64,000 nucleotides of DNA from Parus major (Eukaryota; Chordata; Aves; Passeriformes; Paridae), in the NCBI RefSeq assembly GCF_001522545.3, contig NC_031799.1:38774475-38838474 (forward strand), read 5' to 3'. Both the position numbers and the translations under genes were made by a program. The notes under the pieces are model-generated. The model saw nothing but the letters and a program-made list of their open reading frames with translations, made no database searches and was not told where the DNA came from. Below are positions 50,151 to 62,800 of the stretch, piece after piece. Numbering within the stretch: the first letter of the stretch is position 1; each line of letters starts with the position of its first letter.

Positions 50151-50593
50151 CACAGAGTAATTCTCCTGAGTGCATTCAGCAAGGTGAAAAGAGACAGTGG
50201 TTGTGCAAAAAAAATCATGCTAACACATGAATCCATTTAATAAAGTTCAAGATGCTGAGAGCCAAGTAATCTCATTTTTTGGAGGCAAGAGGCAAAGATC
50301 ATTAGGATTCCCATTCTTTAATGGAACTAGGTAGCTTTGTTGCAAAATGAACTCCTCTATCTTAAGTTTTGGAAAGAGTTAAGCAAATGTGACTCCCCTG
50401 AAGACCTTTTCTACAAATAGAGTAGAATAGGCAGGCTAAAATCTCCATTGGAAAGTACAGTTACAGACGCTTTTAGAGGGATCATGTAATGGAATGGAAA
50501 AATTTGTGGTTTTAAATGGCATGGAAAAGATGCTGTTGATTATATTTTGTCCAGTTGCCTCCAGTTGCACTCCCCTCCAACCTGCATTTAATT

Positions 50594-50622
50594 TTTGTTG
50601 TTGTTGTTGCTGTTGCTGTTGT
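50594..50622 (+). repeat. (GTT)n / (GCTGTT) tract
   Basis: GTT trinucleotides with two GCTGTT interruptions, next to a second short GTT run at about 50632. The poly-Gln/poly-Cys ORFs here are repeat translations. Confidence 0.85.
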
Positions 50623-52587
50623 TTTTCTGCATTGTTGTTGGTGGTGTTTTTATTTTTTATGAGAAAAGTGCACTTGTTAAAATTTAACATCAGTGGGTAG
50701 CCAGCTTTGTTAATTGTCCCCCAAGTGTTTTCCATAGAAAATATTAAGTTCTGAGACTTAGGATTCCACTGAGGTGGATTTGGAAAGCCGGAATTCTCAG
50801 ATTAGAATTGCTGTGAAAAAGTTGTGGCTGGAGAGGATGTGCGTGTGTTCAAAACTGTTCAATTAAGTTATGGTTTATATGATTATTAAGAGCTTAAGCA
50901 AGTGTGGGACAGGATGTGCTTTAGAGCAAAGCTTGAGTGTGGCAGGCATGTGTGGTTATGTTTTCTTCAGAGGAACATATGAATGGAGATTATAGATTTT
51001 CTAGGGCAACAGTGGGTGAGAAGTGCATCATTCAGATGAGTCATGGCATACTGCAATTCAAAGCCTTGCTGTGAAAAAGCTGGTTTACTGTGTTTGCTCA
51101 ACCTGTCTCTTGGTGCAGAAGACTATCAGCAAATTTCATTTAAATTTCATTTACTTAGCATTACTCTCCACAGCCTCAGTTTTCAACTACACTGACAGAT
51201 GTTTTTCATGCATTGTCTGGACAACACTGTACCAACTGTAAAAAGATGCTTTAAATTATTTTTTTTCCTTAAACTTATATTCTTGTATAAATAGGCTCAG
51301 ATTTACTTTGACACTCTTTAGAATAAATATCAATTTAGAGTATGAAATATTGTTAAGGGAGAATTCTGGTTGTTTGTTTTGTTGTTTTTTTTAAAAAAAA
51401 TTTCTCCCTCTTTCTAGATAAATGTATTTAAAACATAGATGTATATGAAAGTAATATTGAATTATGACTTTAGGAATATTTGAACTTAGTTCACTATGCT
51501 TTTCATGCAATGTTTTACTTGTCCCAAAGGAGTTAATAATAAAACACAAAATTCAAACTCCAAACAATATGACATAAAGAACACAAACATACAAAATCTA
51601 TAATCCTGCATGTTTATGTATGTATTTGGTTCACAGGGAACCAACAGCAAAACAACCAAAAAAACTTCCCCAAAATACCAACCTTTTTATTTTTAGTTTC
51701 ACTAAATGCTAATCAGTTCTGTTAAAAAGGATCAAAACCAACAAAAGCTATGAGAAGAAATAAAAAAGACCCTATAAAGCTATATAAAGGACAAGTTATT
51801 TACTATTAATGTTTTAGTCATAAGTCTTTTGAAATTAAAAAGCATGAGAAAATGCATCAAACAGAAAGAAATAAATACCAAAGATATAAACACAATATAT
51901 AGATTTTATTTGGGGCCCGAAAAGACCTATTGTTCAAGTTATAATATTTTTCCTAATAAATATAATTTAAGAAAAATTGTGCAAATGTGAAGGTAGTGCA
52001 CTATATATTTTATGCACTGAATAACAGTAAACTTCTTTTTCATTTGAGAAAATGAAAATAAAATGCAGTTAAATTATATTTCTAATTCATGATTTCCCAA
52101 TGGCATGATCAGAGAATCCTCTCAAGGATTCTGAATATTAGGTTGCAAAGATAAAACAGGAATTACAAAACTAATTTCTATAAGTGTATTATTTTTTCTG
52201 ATTTACTTCTGTTGACAAGAACTGAGTTTACCTGTTCATCCTCACCCTTGGAGTCCATTCTCAGTGTTTTATGCTAGATTCATTCATGTCCTATGAGACT
52301 TACTGGCAAGTGTACCTACATGGTAACCCTTCTGTACTCAAACACAGGAAATAAATTTTTCTCAAGTCAGTTATTTACTGCAACATAAGCACAGAGAATT
52401 AATTGAAAAATGGAACATGAATACAAGTTAGAGTGCAGCTAAGAACTGAGCTGGATGTGCTTTGATCCAGCTGAATGGCCTATATTAAGATCTGTTAGAT
52501 GGAAGCTCATTAATACCTCAGTCAGTCAGGTAAAATGAAAAACCATGGCTAGTTCAATTAAAATAACACTATAAACAGTATTTAAAA
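50623..52587. other. gene-free AT-rich interval
   Basis: No exon or named repeat recognised. Confidence 0.5.
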
Positions 52588-52610
52588 GTACTTTTTACTG
52601 TAAAAAGTAC
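52588..52610. repeat. perfect 11-bp inverted repeat
   Basis: GTACTTTTTAC, one T, GTAAAAAGTAC. The right arm is followed by 'aagtactttt', which repeats the left part once more, so alternative hairpins are possible. Confidence 0.85.
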
Positions 52611-53793
52611 AAGTACTTTTAAAATTTATTTATTAATATCTGCACTCTGCAGATATATTAACCCTGTCAGGGTGTCCTCAGGTGTTTTATAAATGACTTA
52701 TTTTTAGCCCACTGACAAGAATTTATTTCAATTTTTCTTTAATTTGGTCTTAAAATATTTTTAATGTCCCTGCTTTATGTATTTTGTAGCTATTTCATCT
52801 CCAAGTAGTCTGGACCAATATATTATACTTGCAATATAATTTTCTGAGCTTTCTTTGTTGTCTTGTTTAGCACTGTGCATTTTTCACTCCTTAATTTTAC
52901 TCCCCATGCGCCAGGACAACTCTCCCAGATTTTTTCTCATCCAGTATACTGCTATTTGCATTACTTCTTGGAGATTATCGTCATTCTCCATTCATTTCAT
53001 GCTGTTTGTAAGAAAAAACTCTACAGGGCTTTATTTTCTCTGCAGTGCATGCACAGAAGTCCCATTATTGTTAATGGAAGTTTCATGTGCCCATTAAATT
53101 GTAGAATCAGTACAAAAAGAAGGGAACTGTAATTGGCCTCTTTTTTTTGCAACATGGAAGCCTTTATCTCATTATCTCTAAACTAAACCAAATCAGTATT
53201 TTAATGTCTACAGACTAACTTTAAATATCACTACTGATAGTAATTCTGCTCTCTGTGTTGGCAGTTTTCTTTCATGTTTGTGGGCGAAAGTGATCAACAG
53301 CAATAGGTATTTAAAATGAGATTTACATCCAGTTTGAGTGGTTTGTGAATGTGCCAGGTGTAAAAAATTGTGTATAAAGCCTCAGAGATCCCAAAGAAAT
53401 TTTTTTTTGATGCTAGAGATCACTACGTCATGCATATTGCTGATAAAAAGGGTACTACATTCTCTTTGAGACTGTTTGAATATTCTTTGTTCTTACTCAG
53501 TTTTCTGAAATAATTGTCTTTGTTGCAAGTTCCTGCATGTAAAAGAGTTGTACATGTTGCAAATAGTCAGTAGTGGATATTCTGAATTATATTTTTTACA
53601 AGTAGAGAACACTAGCACAGACCTTACTTTTAGCAGATATTGGTTGTTTGACTGAAATATGTTTTAAGTAGAATGAGTAATACAAAGTTATAATACTGTG
53701 ATTTATTTTGTTGTTTTCTTAGCTTTGAATGTTTAGCATGAGTAGATGGATTTGTTGAAATCTTGGGCCCCAAGCTGTGAACATACACTTAAA
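52611..53793. other. gene-free AT-rich interval
   Basis: No exon. At about 53050-53105 'agaagtcccattattgttaa' and 'tggaagtttcatgtgccc' recall a hairpin-like sauropsid repeat core (CCCATTGACxTCAATGGGAGTT), but the match is short and I do not name it. Confidence 0.45.
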
Positions 53794-53940
53794 TGTGTTT
53801 TCAGCTGGAAGAGAGTTTTCTTAGTAATTTTCCTGGTAGCTGGTACGGTGCTGTGTTTTGTCTTTAGTATAGCCAGAATACTGATAACACATTGATGTTT
53901 TTGTTGTTGAGAGGTAATATTTAATCTAAGTCTAGGACTG
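53794..53940 (+). mobile_element. 5' part of ERVL-type LTR
   Basis: 'tgtgttttcagctggaag' then 'agagttttcttagtaattt', 'ggtagctggtacggtgctgt', 'gttttgtctttagtatagcc', 'actgataacacattgatgtt' and 'taagtctagga' are collinear with the first 150 bases of the avian ERVL-type LTR. Similarity stops near 53940, so the 3' two thirds are lost or replaced. Confidence 0.78.
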
Positions 53941-54854
53941 CAGCAGCAAGCAAGTACACTTTAAATCCAAACCAAAAGACAAAGACACTAGAGCTGTCCA
54001 CTGAATTTGCAACCTGACAAGAACAGTTAACAGGTACAAAGAGAAAGATGTTGTAATAATAAGATGGTGTAATATCCAGCCTAAAAATGGATGAAGAGGC
54101 TCTGATAAGGCATGTTGAAAGCATGTGAGGGAAGAGTGAAATTGCCCAGGGATTTCTTTGTTTGAAATAGCTCCCCAGAGGTATCCATCTCAAGCTGACC
54201 TGCTACTGTACCACACTATTAAATTATTCACTTTTATAAATCTGAGAGACTGAGACTCTGCAATGAGGATCATAGGACTGAGCCTGAAAAAGAAGAAAGA
54301 GCTCTTGAGAGTGAGTGTGTGTAAGAGGAGTTGACAGGAGCACCCCTCAGCTCTGTGAGGTCTGTGGTCCCAGAAGTCAAAGTCCCTGGTGGTGAGTGTA
54401 TGAGTCCTAGAGTGGTGTGACAATGCTCAGGTAGTGGCTTCTCCACTAGGATTTGGCTATTTGACTCTGACACCAGTGAAGTTGGCATAGCATGAACAAA
54501 AACATGAAATAGACTCTTGGATATTGTAGTGTTTTCTGAAGATATAGTAAGTACTGAGCTGTATTAGCAGCTTAACATTTATAATGTTTGTCTTTCAGAG
54601 AAGGGTGTATAAAATAGTTAAATGAGACAAATCAAAAAAGGAGGTAATTCACCTTCTACACAGAGAGACTGCAGCTTCTCTGTTTTAAAGCACACAGAAT
54701 ACGTGAAATTGTCATATACCATCACTTGCAGATTTGTTGACTCTTTTTGGGGACAAGAGCCTTGCAGAGGGATCAAAATACATTGGAGCACAGGGTAACT
54801 AACAGTGGCATAAAACTTTAATGAGAACAAATACAGATTCTGCCCCTGGGATGC
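53941..54854. other. gene-free interval
   Basis: 54190-54500 is less AT-rich and has overlapping short ORFs. It may be a further decayed LTR or unknown repeat. No domain recognised. Confidence 0.45.
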
Positions 54855-55591
54855 AGTAAAACTGGGCACAAGTATCGGCTGGGAGAGGAGTGTGTGTAGA
54901 GCAGCCCTGCAGAAAGGGATCTGGGGGTGCTGGTGTGCAGCAGCTCAGGGTGAATCAGCAGTGTGTGCCCGGGCAGCCAGGAGGGCAAACCCCATCCCGG
55001 GCTGCATCAGACACAGCATCACCAGCTGTGACTGGGATCATCCTGCTGGATTCAGCCCTGCTGCAGCCTCACCCTGTGTCCTGTGTGCAGTGCTGGGCCC
55101 CACAGCCTGACAAGGGTGGGAAGGGCCCTGAATGCTCCAGAGGAGGACAACAGAGCTGGTGGAAGGGCTGGAAGGCACATCCTGTGAGGAGCGGCTGAGG
55201 GCTCTGGGTTTGTCTGGTTTGGAGAGAAGGAGGCTTGGGGTGACCTCATTGCTTGGTAGAGCCTCCTTAGTGGGGACCTGGAGAAGGAAGGTCTGATTTC
55301 CCTGGGATTTAATAACAAGAGCATTGCTGGGAATGGCAATGGCTCAAAGCTGCATCAGGGGAAGTTCAGGTTGGATACTGGAAAACATTTTCTTCAAGGG
55401 TGGTCAAACACCTGCACAGGCTTTTTAGAGAGGTTGTTGATGCCTTGTGCCTGTCTGTGCCTTCAAAGGAGGCCTGTGGACCATGTGTTTAATGCCAAAT
55501 TTTAACTTTTGGTCAGCACTGAATTGCTTGAGAAATTGGATTAGGTGATCATTCTAGTCTTTGCCAGCTGAAGTATTGTATTCTATCCATT
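54855..55591 (+). mobile_element. CR1 LINE 3' end, about 0.74 kb
   Basis: Plus-strand CR1 covering the C-terminus of ORF2 and the 3' UTR. Early landmarks are 'gagcagccctgcagaaaggg' with 'atctgggggtgctgg', and the peptide CVQCWAP (family CVQFWAP) near 55080-55110. Later ones are 'ctggtggaagggctgga', 'tgtgaggagcggctgaggg', 'cagggattgaa'-type blocks in broken form, 'gttcaggttggatactggaa' and the terminal 'gtattctatcc'. The element is 5'-truncated and has stops and frameshifts throughout. It is more GC-rich than its surroundings and less decayed than 41415-42350. Confidence 0.92.
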
Positions 55592-56827
55592 AATTTTGAC
55601 TTCTGTCACCTTTACAAAATAGTTTAAAAAATTTAAAAATTCTTGAACTAGATACTCACAATTATGAATATATCATAATATATTTGATTAATATACTTGA
55701 AGTGTTGGATAAATATGGGTCAGAACCTGTCTTTGAGGGTATCATCCGTGACCCTATGTCTAATAAATTAGTTAGACAAAATGTGGTATATCTTTGTATT
55801 TGAAATATATAAACCTATAATACGCATAATAACCTTTGGCTTCTAGCCATTCCTTGTATTTCATGAAGACTTTCTGTTCTCATGAGTGTTCTGCCTCCTT
55901 GCTTGCTATAGGCTGAGAAACTGTATAGGTGTCACCTGAAGCCAAACAGCATCTAGAAAGTAATTTATTCCAAGTCTCCAATAAAGTCTAGAGTGAAAAG
56001 CGTTCACAGTGAATGTCTGAATGTGGTCTTGCACAATTAAGGTTTTGTTTTGCGTTAAGGTGGGGTATTGACCTGTCATCTATAATTTAAGAGTGCTTAT
56101 GGTTAGTTGCTTAGACCAGAGTGATTGCTCTGCCTCTTTCTGAGTTCTCCAAGAGTACTACATCCTCTAGCTTAAAGGCTGGAAGACTGTCTAACATATG
56201 TTTAACTGCTATCCCCTTTCTCTTAAATGTGCAAAATCTTTTTCATCAGAGAGCAAGCATTCTTCTCCAGCAATTATCTATATCCCTTCTGTAATTTAGT
56301 ACTGAGACATGAATCCAAGAAGGGTATGATCAGATTTCTAAATCCTGCTTCCAAAATTCATCTGGGATTTAAATTTGACAGTATTTTTAGGAAGTGTATC
56401 AATACACCCGATGAATTTTCTTCATTGTTACTTTTTTTGAACCTTGTCTTCTTCTTGTCTCCTGAAGAAATTATTAGGTGAATACTTTATGATGCTATTT
56501 TTTTTAAAAAAAGAGCATAAGTGTCTTAGAAGAAGATGCTGAGCCTGTTCTGATTCTTTCAAACATTAACTATAGGTATCTGCTCTCAAAGGGAAAAAAA
56601 TTAAAAGAAAATAGAAAAGCCCAGGTTTCACACACATGAAACAGTTTGCCTAAAGCTAATATAAGACAAAATGTCAATTTAGAGCTTTCATCTATTAATT
56701 ACATGGAGATTCCATGCAGTACATCTGTGTTTAGTTTTCTGTGCCTAATATGATGACTTTCCTCTGTTCTGGATTGAAGATCCAAACATTTGACTGAACT
56801 TTGGGATTTGTACTAGGAAACTGAAAT
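55592..56827. other. gene-free AT-rich interval
   Basis: Nothing recognised. Short ORFs lack domains. Confidence 0.5.
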
Positions 56828-56861
56828 CTGTAAATTAAATTAAATTAAATTAAATTTACAG
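56828..56861. repeat. (TAAAT)n array within a perfect palindromic frame
   Basis: CTGTAAATT and AATTTACAG form the ends, with AAATT pentamers between. The two ends pair perfectly, and the A/T core allows partial further pairing. Confidence 0.9.
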
Positions 56862-59800
56862 CCCTAAAATATAGCCTGAAGTGTGTCATTTTGCCTTCAG
56901 AGTGGTTGAGGCTAAAAATTTTAAGGAAAAAATAAAGTACTTTTTATGAGGGCATATTATACAATTGCCATCATCTATTTACCTTTGTTTTTGATAAACT
57001 AAGCTATAACACGGCTGGTAATTATATTGCATATCCCACATGAGAAAATATCTTGATTGTTTTTAAAAGAATAAGTAAAAATTAATGCTCATAAAGAATT
57101 TTTCAATTCTAACTCATGCTATATGTTCCTCCATTTCCCTTATTCTTTTTCTTTAGAATAGTCATTCCTCAATTATCCCTGACAAATCAAATGAATTTTC
57201 TCAAAGGTTATGGAGTCTTACTAATGAGAAGTTATGTTTACACCCTGATTACCTACTCATGTTGTTCTAGTTATTTTTTATTTTCTTTTGATATTAGTAT
57301 TTACACAAAATTTGTTACAGTTAGTATTTACAATGTGCTAACTTTATATTTAGAATTCTCAAACTTGTTATTATAATTGATGATGAATAATAGCTAATGG
57401 ATGCTTTATGTTTGTTACCTCAAATTATTTACATAATTTTAATTTTTCATTTTAGAATTTAATGCATCAAGATTATTTAAAAACACTTCTGAGTTTTTAT
57501 AAAGCAAGTAAGATTATATGATTATTTGAATAAAACTAAAAAAAGTTTCACAAAATTCTTTAGACAGTCTCAATCAAATATGGAGCCAATGGAGGCGAAT
57601 ATATGATTTTTACTAGATAAGTAAATTTACAGAATATAATCCAGACTTGTGATTAAAAGTGTTATTTGTTTGGAAAATAGTTTTAAATAGTCTTGATTAA
57701 TTTAAAAATTGATTTTAATTTAGAAAAATGAAAGCCAAGGCAAACAGAAGCTGCCTAGTGTTTTTGTGTAACAAGAAATGTTTACAGTTTGCTTAGGTGA
57801 TGTCAGACATCAGTGTGATCTGAGGTTACAAATTACATAAGAAACTTCTAATCACCTTCAGTGAGACTGAAATATGTTTATCACACCAAAATAACAATGG
57901 AAAATGTAAAGAAGAAGAAGATGCTGGAGGAGGAAGTAATCTCTGTTTTGCAGAATGGAGGTGTAAAATGGTGTCCTAGAGCAGTCTTAGGGACAATATA
58001 TTCTGCTCTTTTGATATAGATGCATAGAGCCATTGATAAAAAAAGTATTATTAACTCTACAGATTCAATTCTTGCCAAGAAAAGCATAACAAATTTATTA
58101 TGTAAAAACAAAACTAAAACCAAAAGCAAACAAATAAAACGTTGCATGCAGTCATGCAGGATAAAAAATAATTGATTTAGAGCAGTTGACTTTGCTGTGA
58201 AGTATTTTGGCTTTTACCTGGCAGCCATAACATAGCAGAAAACATAGAGGTCATGAACTGAACTGCAGAAAAGGGGATGGAGAAAAAAATACATATCTTT
58301 CTTTTCTGCAAAATTACTGCGCAGAGTCTGAAAAAAAATTCATAAGGTAAAATAATGTGTTTTGTCTTGTCAGAAGTTTTGGCTTTCTATTAACCTGAGG
58401 AAAAAGACAGCCACATGGAAAAACAGATTTCCAAGGTTACTGCTGAAGAATAGGCAAGACTGTGTAATTTCCTTAGGGAACCAATTTCTTCATATTTAAT
58501 TTCCACAAAAGTTTCAGCACTTACTACTGTGAATGCTGATTAAATTCAATTTTAATCTTGAGTAGTTGTATGTTGGCCAGAATCAAGTCCTTCTTTCTTT
58601 ATTTGATTTTGAAATTTAAACCTTACGCAGTGCTGGTTATATAAATCATAGAATTGCAACAATGTCATTAGAGCTCTACAACTAATCAGCACAACTCCAA
58701 GCCTGAGCATTCGTCACTGGAGGGTTACATGAGGAGGAGGAAGTGGATGCTGTACTGTGGCTTGAGTGGTTCCACCTAAAGAGTGCAGACAATTTCATGA
58801 AAAGTTCATGAACAGATAAAGACTAAGTTGTTAGCTGCATGAATAAAAATGAATTATTCATCCATCTTTGTAATAGAAATCTGGCTGACAACTATGTTAG
58901 TCAAGATATCGAGAACACATTTGCAGATGCTATTTTAAAATCAGGACTGGAAGTTTCCATAAAAACTGCAATGATTCTTCATGAACAATAAAAAAGAAAA
59001 AATAGGACTTAGTTTAATTTAATTTCATGTCCTACCTTTAATCTCTGTAATTCTATTGTCTAAGAAATTAGACAGCTACAAGCTTGAGATCTGATTTAAT
59101 GCTGTATTTTCTACTGATAAATTAGTCAGGCAAAATATGGTTTGGATATATGCATATTTTGCCTTTGGCATCAAGCTGTGTTGCAGTTCTTGTTTGCCTT
59201 GATGTATATCACCTCCTCATCTAGGAAAATGAAGAGCTACACTTTAACTGCAGGTAAAAAAACCCTACAGGTTAAACAATGGAAAAAGCTTTTCTTCAAG
59301 CTAGTGTAGGAAACAGAAGACAGAATGCCTACTCAAAGTATATAAAAATAAGATCTTATGGGAGCATTCGGTTGCTTACAGAAGATCTTAAAGTTGATAG
59401 AAATTGTTATGTTCAGACCATGTTCTGTAAAATACTGTATATTAAATGACTACATACACACGATAAGCAAAAAAGGAAGAATGGAAACATAGGGATATGA
59501 AATTGAAGGAAGTGATGAAAGAATAGGTAAAAAAAGGTGAGTGAAGAAAGTGATAGAAGGCTCAGGTGTAATACAGTAAAGCCTGCAGGGAGGGAAAGAA
59601 GGAGAAGATTACCTTGGTGAACCCATTTACTCATTTATCCATCGAAGAAAAAAATGGCTGAGAGAGTGAAAAGATCTAGGAGAGAGGACAGCAACCTGTA
59701 GCAATGGGTACACACAAGTTAGAAGAATTATTTCATTAAATTCCATTATAAATTTAAGCCTACAAGCAATACCTGCAGGTTTTCTGTTTGCTGCAGATAA

Positions 59801-62800
59801 CAAAAACTTTGATTTAAACTCGTGTGTTGAGAAATAGTATAATATTTAGGTGGTAATGATTCAACAGTGTGAAAGTGGTTCCATGAGACTTTGGTCTCTG
59901 ATGGATTAGAGAGTTTTGACCTTGTACAAGGATAATACACTATACTCTTATAAATTCAGAGAGAAATAAGAGAAGATAGGAAAATGTATACATGCAGTAA
60001 TAAGAAACAAATGGTTGCTTGAAGAAATAATGTCAAATGTAAGGAAGACACCTTTACAAAAAACAGACCTTATTTTACCTTTTGCACTGCATTATTGATT
60101 ACCCCATATTTGATATTTTTAGAGGTTTTATTAATTTTTTTTTTTTGGTGTGGAAAGAGCTGTACTACTGTTCTACTAAAAAATGTTAATCTTTAAAAAA
60201 AAAAAAATAATAACATCTTACAACACAGACAAGATAAAAGTGTGCCTTCACAACTGGAGATTAAAATTGTCCATACTCTAGTGGAAATTATTACGATTGC
60301 TGTATTTTTTCAGAGTTTTTGAAATCCAGTGTTTCAGTAGGGGGGAAGTAATTATCAAATACAGGTGAAAGATAATTCCATTCTGTTTACAGTGCCCAGT
60401 AGCATGTAGTCACTTTCCTGGTTTCATTGGTCGAAGTTTTGGATGATAGCCATGCAGTCTGTTGAAATTTTTTGTACCTAGACACGCTCTTGTCATGCAC
60501 ATCCTGCAGCAGGAGCAGTAGAAGCCCATAAGCAGGCACTGGTAAGGGCATGCTTTCCCAGAGAATGCTACATTAAAAGGTACAATGAGCACAGCTACAC
60601 AAGATGTCTGCAGTATTTAATCAAAAAACTGAACAATTTTTTTGTAGCAAAGAAAGCCACAAAATGGTCAGCCGTAGCTGTTTAGAGGAATTATCCTATT
60701 GCAAAATTATAGTTCATTTAAGGAATATAGGCAAGGATCAGAGGCAGAGGGGATGTATTACTTATATAGGGATTATTTTCTACAGATCCTCAACAGTTAC
60801 ATGACTTGGGAACTTAGAGAGAAATATTATAACAAGAATATCTCAATTTCATTACTTACTTTGTTTTCCTATTGATTTCTTTTACAGATCTTGTGATGTT
60901 ATGGCACTTAAGAATTGCATCTATAGCTGTTTTCTGGGAAAAAAATACATCAGTGTAGCCGCTAATTCTCAGACTCTGGTTTTTTTTTTATCTACTAGAT
61001 TTATCTTAACCCTCATGAAGAGTAAGAGACTTGACAGTTTTATTTTACTTGGTCATTATTTCCTATCTCTATTGAGCACCAAATTTTTCCATTTATATTT
61101 AATTTCATAGTAGTTTTGTTTTAATGTTTTAAACTACCACTGTTCATGCATAATAAATATATTACTTCCCCTCTGGAAAATTATCAGTTATTTATCTATG
61201 CAGTTCTTGACAAAGTCAGTTATTTTTTATAATTAATATATTAATAATTCAAAAGGAGCATAGATTTATAAATTATATGTTAGCAGCATACAAACCCCAA
61301 ATAATGCTGGATCAGTAAAGTCTTAAAGTGTGTCATCACCATTATCACCCATTTTGACTGTTTATATTATTATGGTTAAAAAATAGGATTGTTTTATGAG
61401 GCTGAAATCTATGATCATAGAAATAGTTTTGTAAAATAGGCTTTTAGGACAACAATTACTTTCTAATAGATGTAAAAGAAAAAGAAACAAACAAAAAAAC
61501 TAGGACAAAAAAGGTATTTTGTAGCTATTTTCTTCAGTTTTTCATTAGAAGACATATTTTAATGTGTCTTTCGTGATTTAAAATAACCTAATGTTGAATA
61601 TCTAAGTTGAGCATCCTAATGGGGGGGGATACAAGAGCTCATAATAAAAATTATGGGAGCCTTTAGATGTGTATAGAACATGGGATGCTATACCTAATCT
61701 TCAATAATTTTTTTCCATAAAACAAGCTTTTAAAATACATTCTTTTTACAAAGCCAGCATTATAATTAATCTCAGTAACTAAGCAAGTCTAAAGACACTT
61801 GATAGGGGAAGTTTAGATGTTGATAGTACTGTGATACCACCTCTTGCCCAGGCAGTTAAGTTACTCTCCCTTGCAGGAGGACACATGGTAGAGCATTCTT
61901 TCTCACAGAGGGAGAGTGGCTTAGGGGCTGAGTGTGGAGCAGGTGGTGGGAGAGCAGGGGAATGGAACTGAAAGAGAGTCAAAGATCCTCTTCCATATCT
62001 CCTTTAAACCCAATACCCTCCTCCAGCCCCATGTGGTCTCAGAATAAGGGAGTAAAAATGACGGGACGAGGAGGAGATGATGAATACCACGTCCCACAAG
62101 GACACTGGCTTTAACTGTACAAGCTGTAATTTTTGTCAGAGCTGCATTTTTTATTTTTTTTAAGCGTGGAAAATTTTAAAAAGTATTCTATTTTTAGCAC
62201 AATAATTCTATTTTTAATACAATAATATAAATTTTAATATATTTTAATACATTTCTATTCTATTTTTAATAAGATATTTGAGTTGTATTTTAAATAAAAA
62301 CAATAAATTCATTAATTAGGGGCATTTTAAGAAGTAACACTGTTTCTTAACTACACATCTTTCACTGACAGTAGTTATTCAGAGCTCTTTTTTCAGGATT
62401 GTGTGTGCACTTAACACAACTCTGGAGAGCATGGGTAGAACTAGTCAAGAGAAGTGTTCAGATAATAGCTGCCAATGGAGATTAAACAAAAAAGAGGGTT
62501 CCACAAGGATCTGGTAATGACTACTTTATAGAACTTGAGCCTTAAACTCTTTTGAAAATGCATCCCTTACATTTGTATTTTAACAGCAGAAGGAAATACT
62601 GGATCAGAGTTTTAATTATATATTTTACCCCCTTTTTAAGAGTATAATACATGCTGTGTATCTGGAGAAGAGTGTTCAAAATCTTGCATTACAGACACAT
62701 TTTTGCCACTGGCTTTCTTAAGTCAGGCCTGAAAGATTTCTTGCCTCTGCAAATCTATCAAATATTTTGAACACAACCAAAGTCATAAATACCATTTTAG

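Noticed and set aside
53050..53105. Sauropsid hairpin-type repeat core
   Set aside because: Only two short blocks match from memory; not enough to name an element.
54890..55198. 102-codon plus-strand ORF as a host gene
   Set aside because: It is the decayed CR1 ORF2 C-terminus.
58645..58740. CR1 3' end suggested by 'aatcatagaattgcaacaa'
   Set aside because: Only the first dozen bases fit; the following blocks do not follow CR1 order convincingly.
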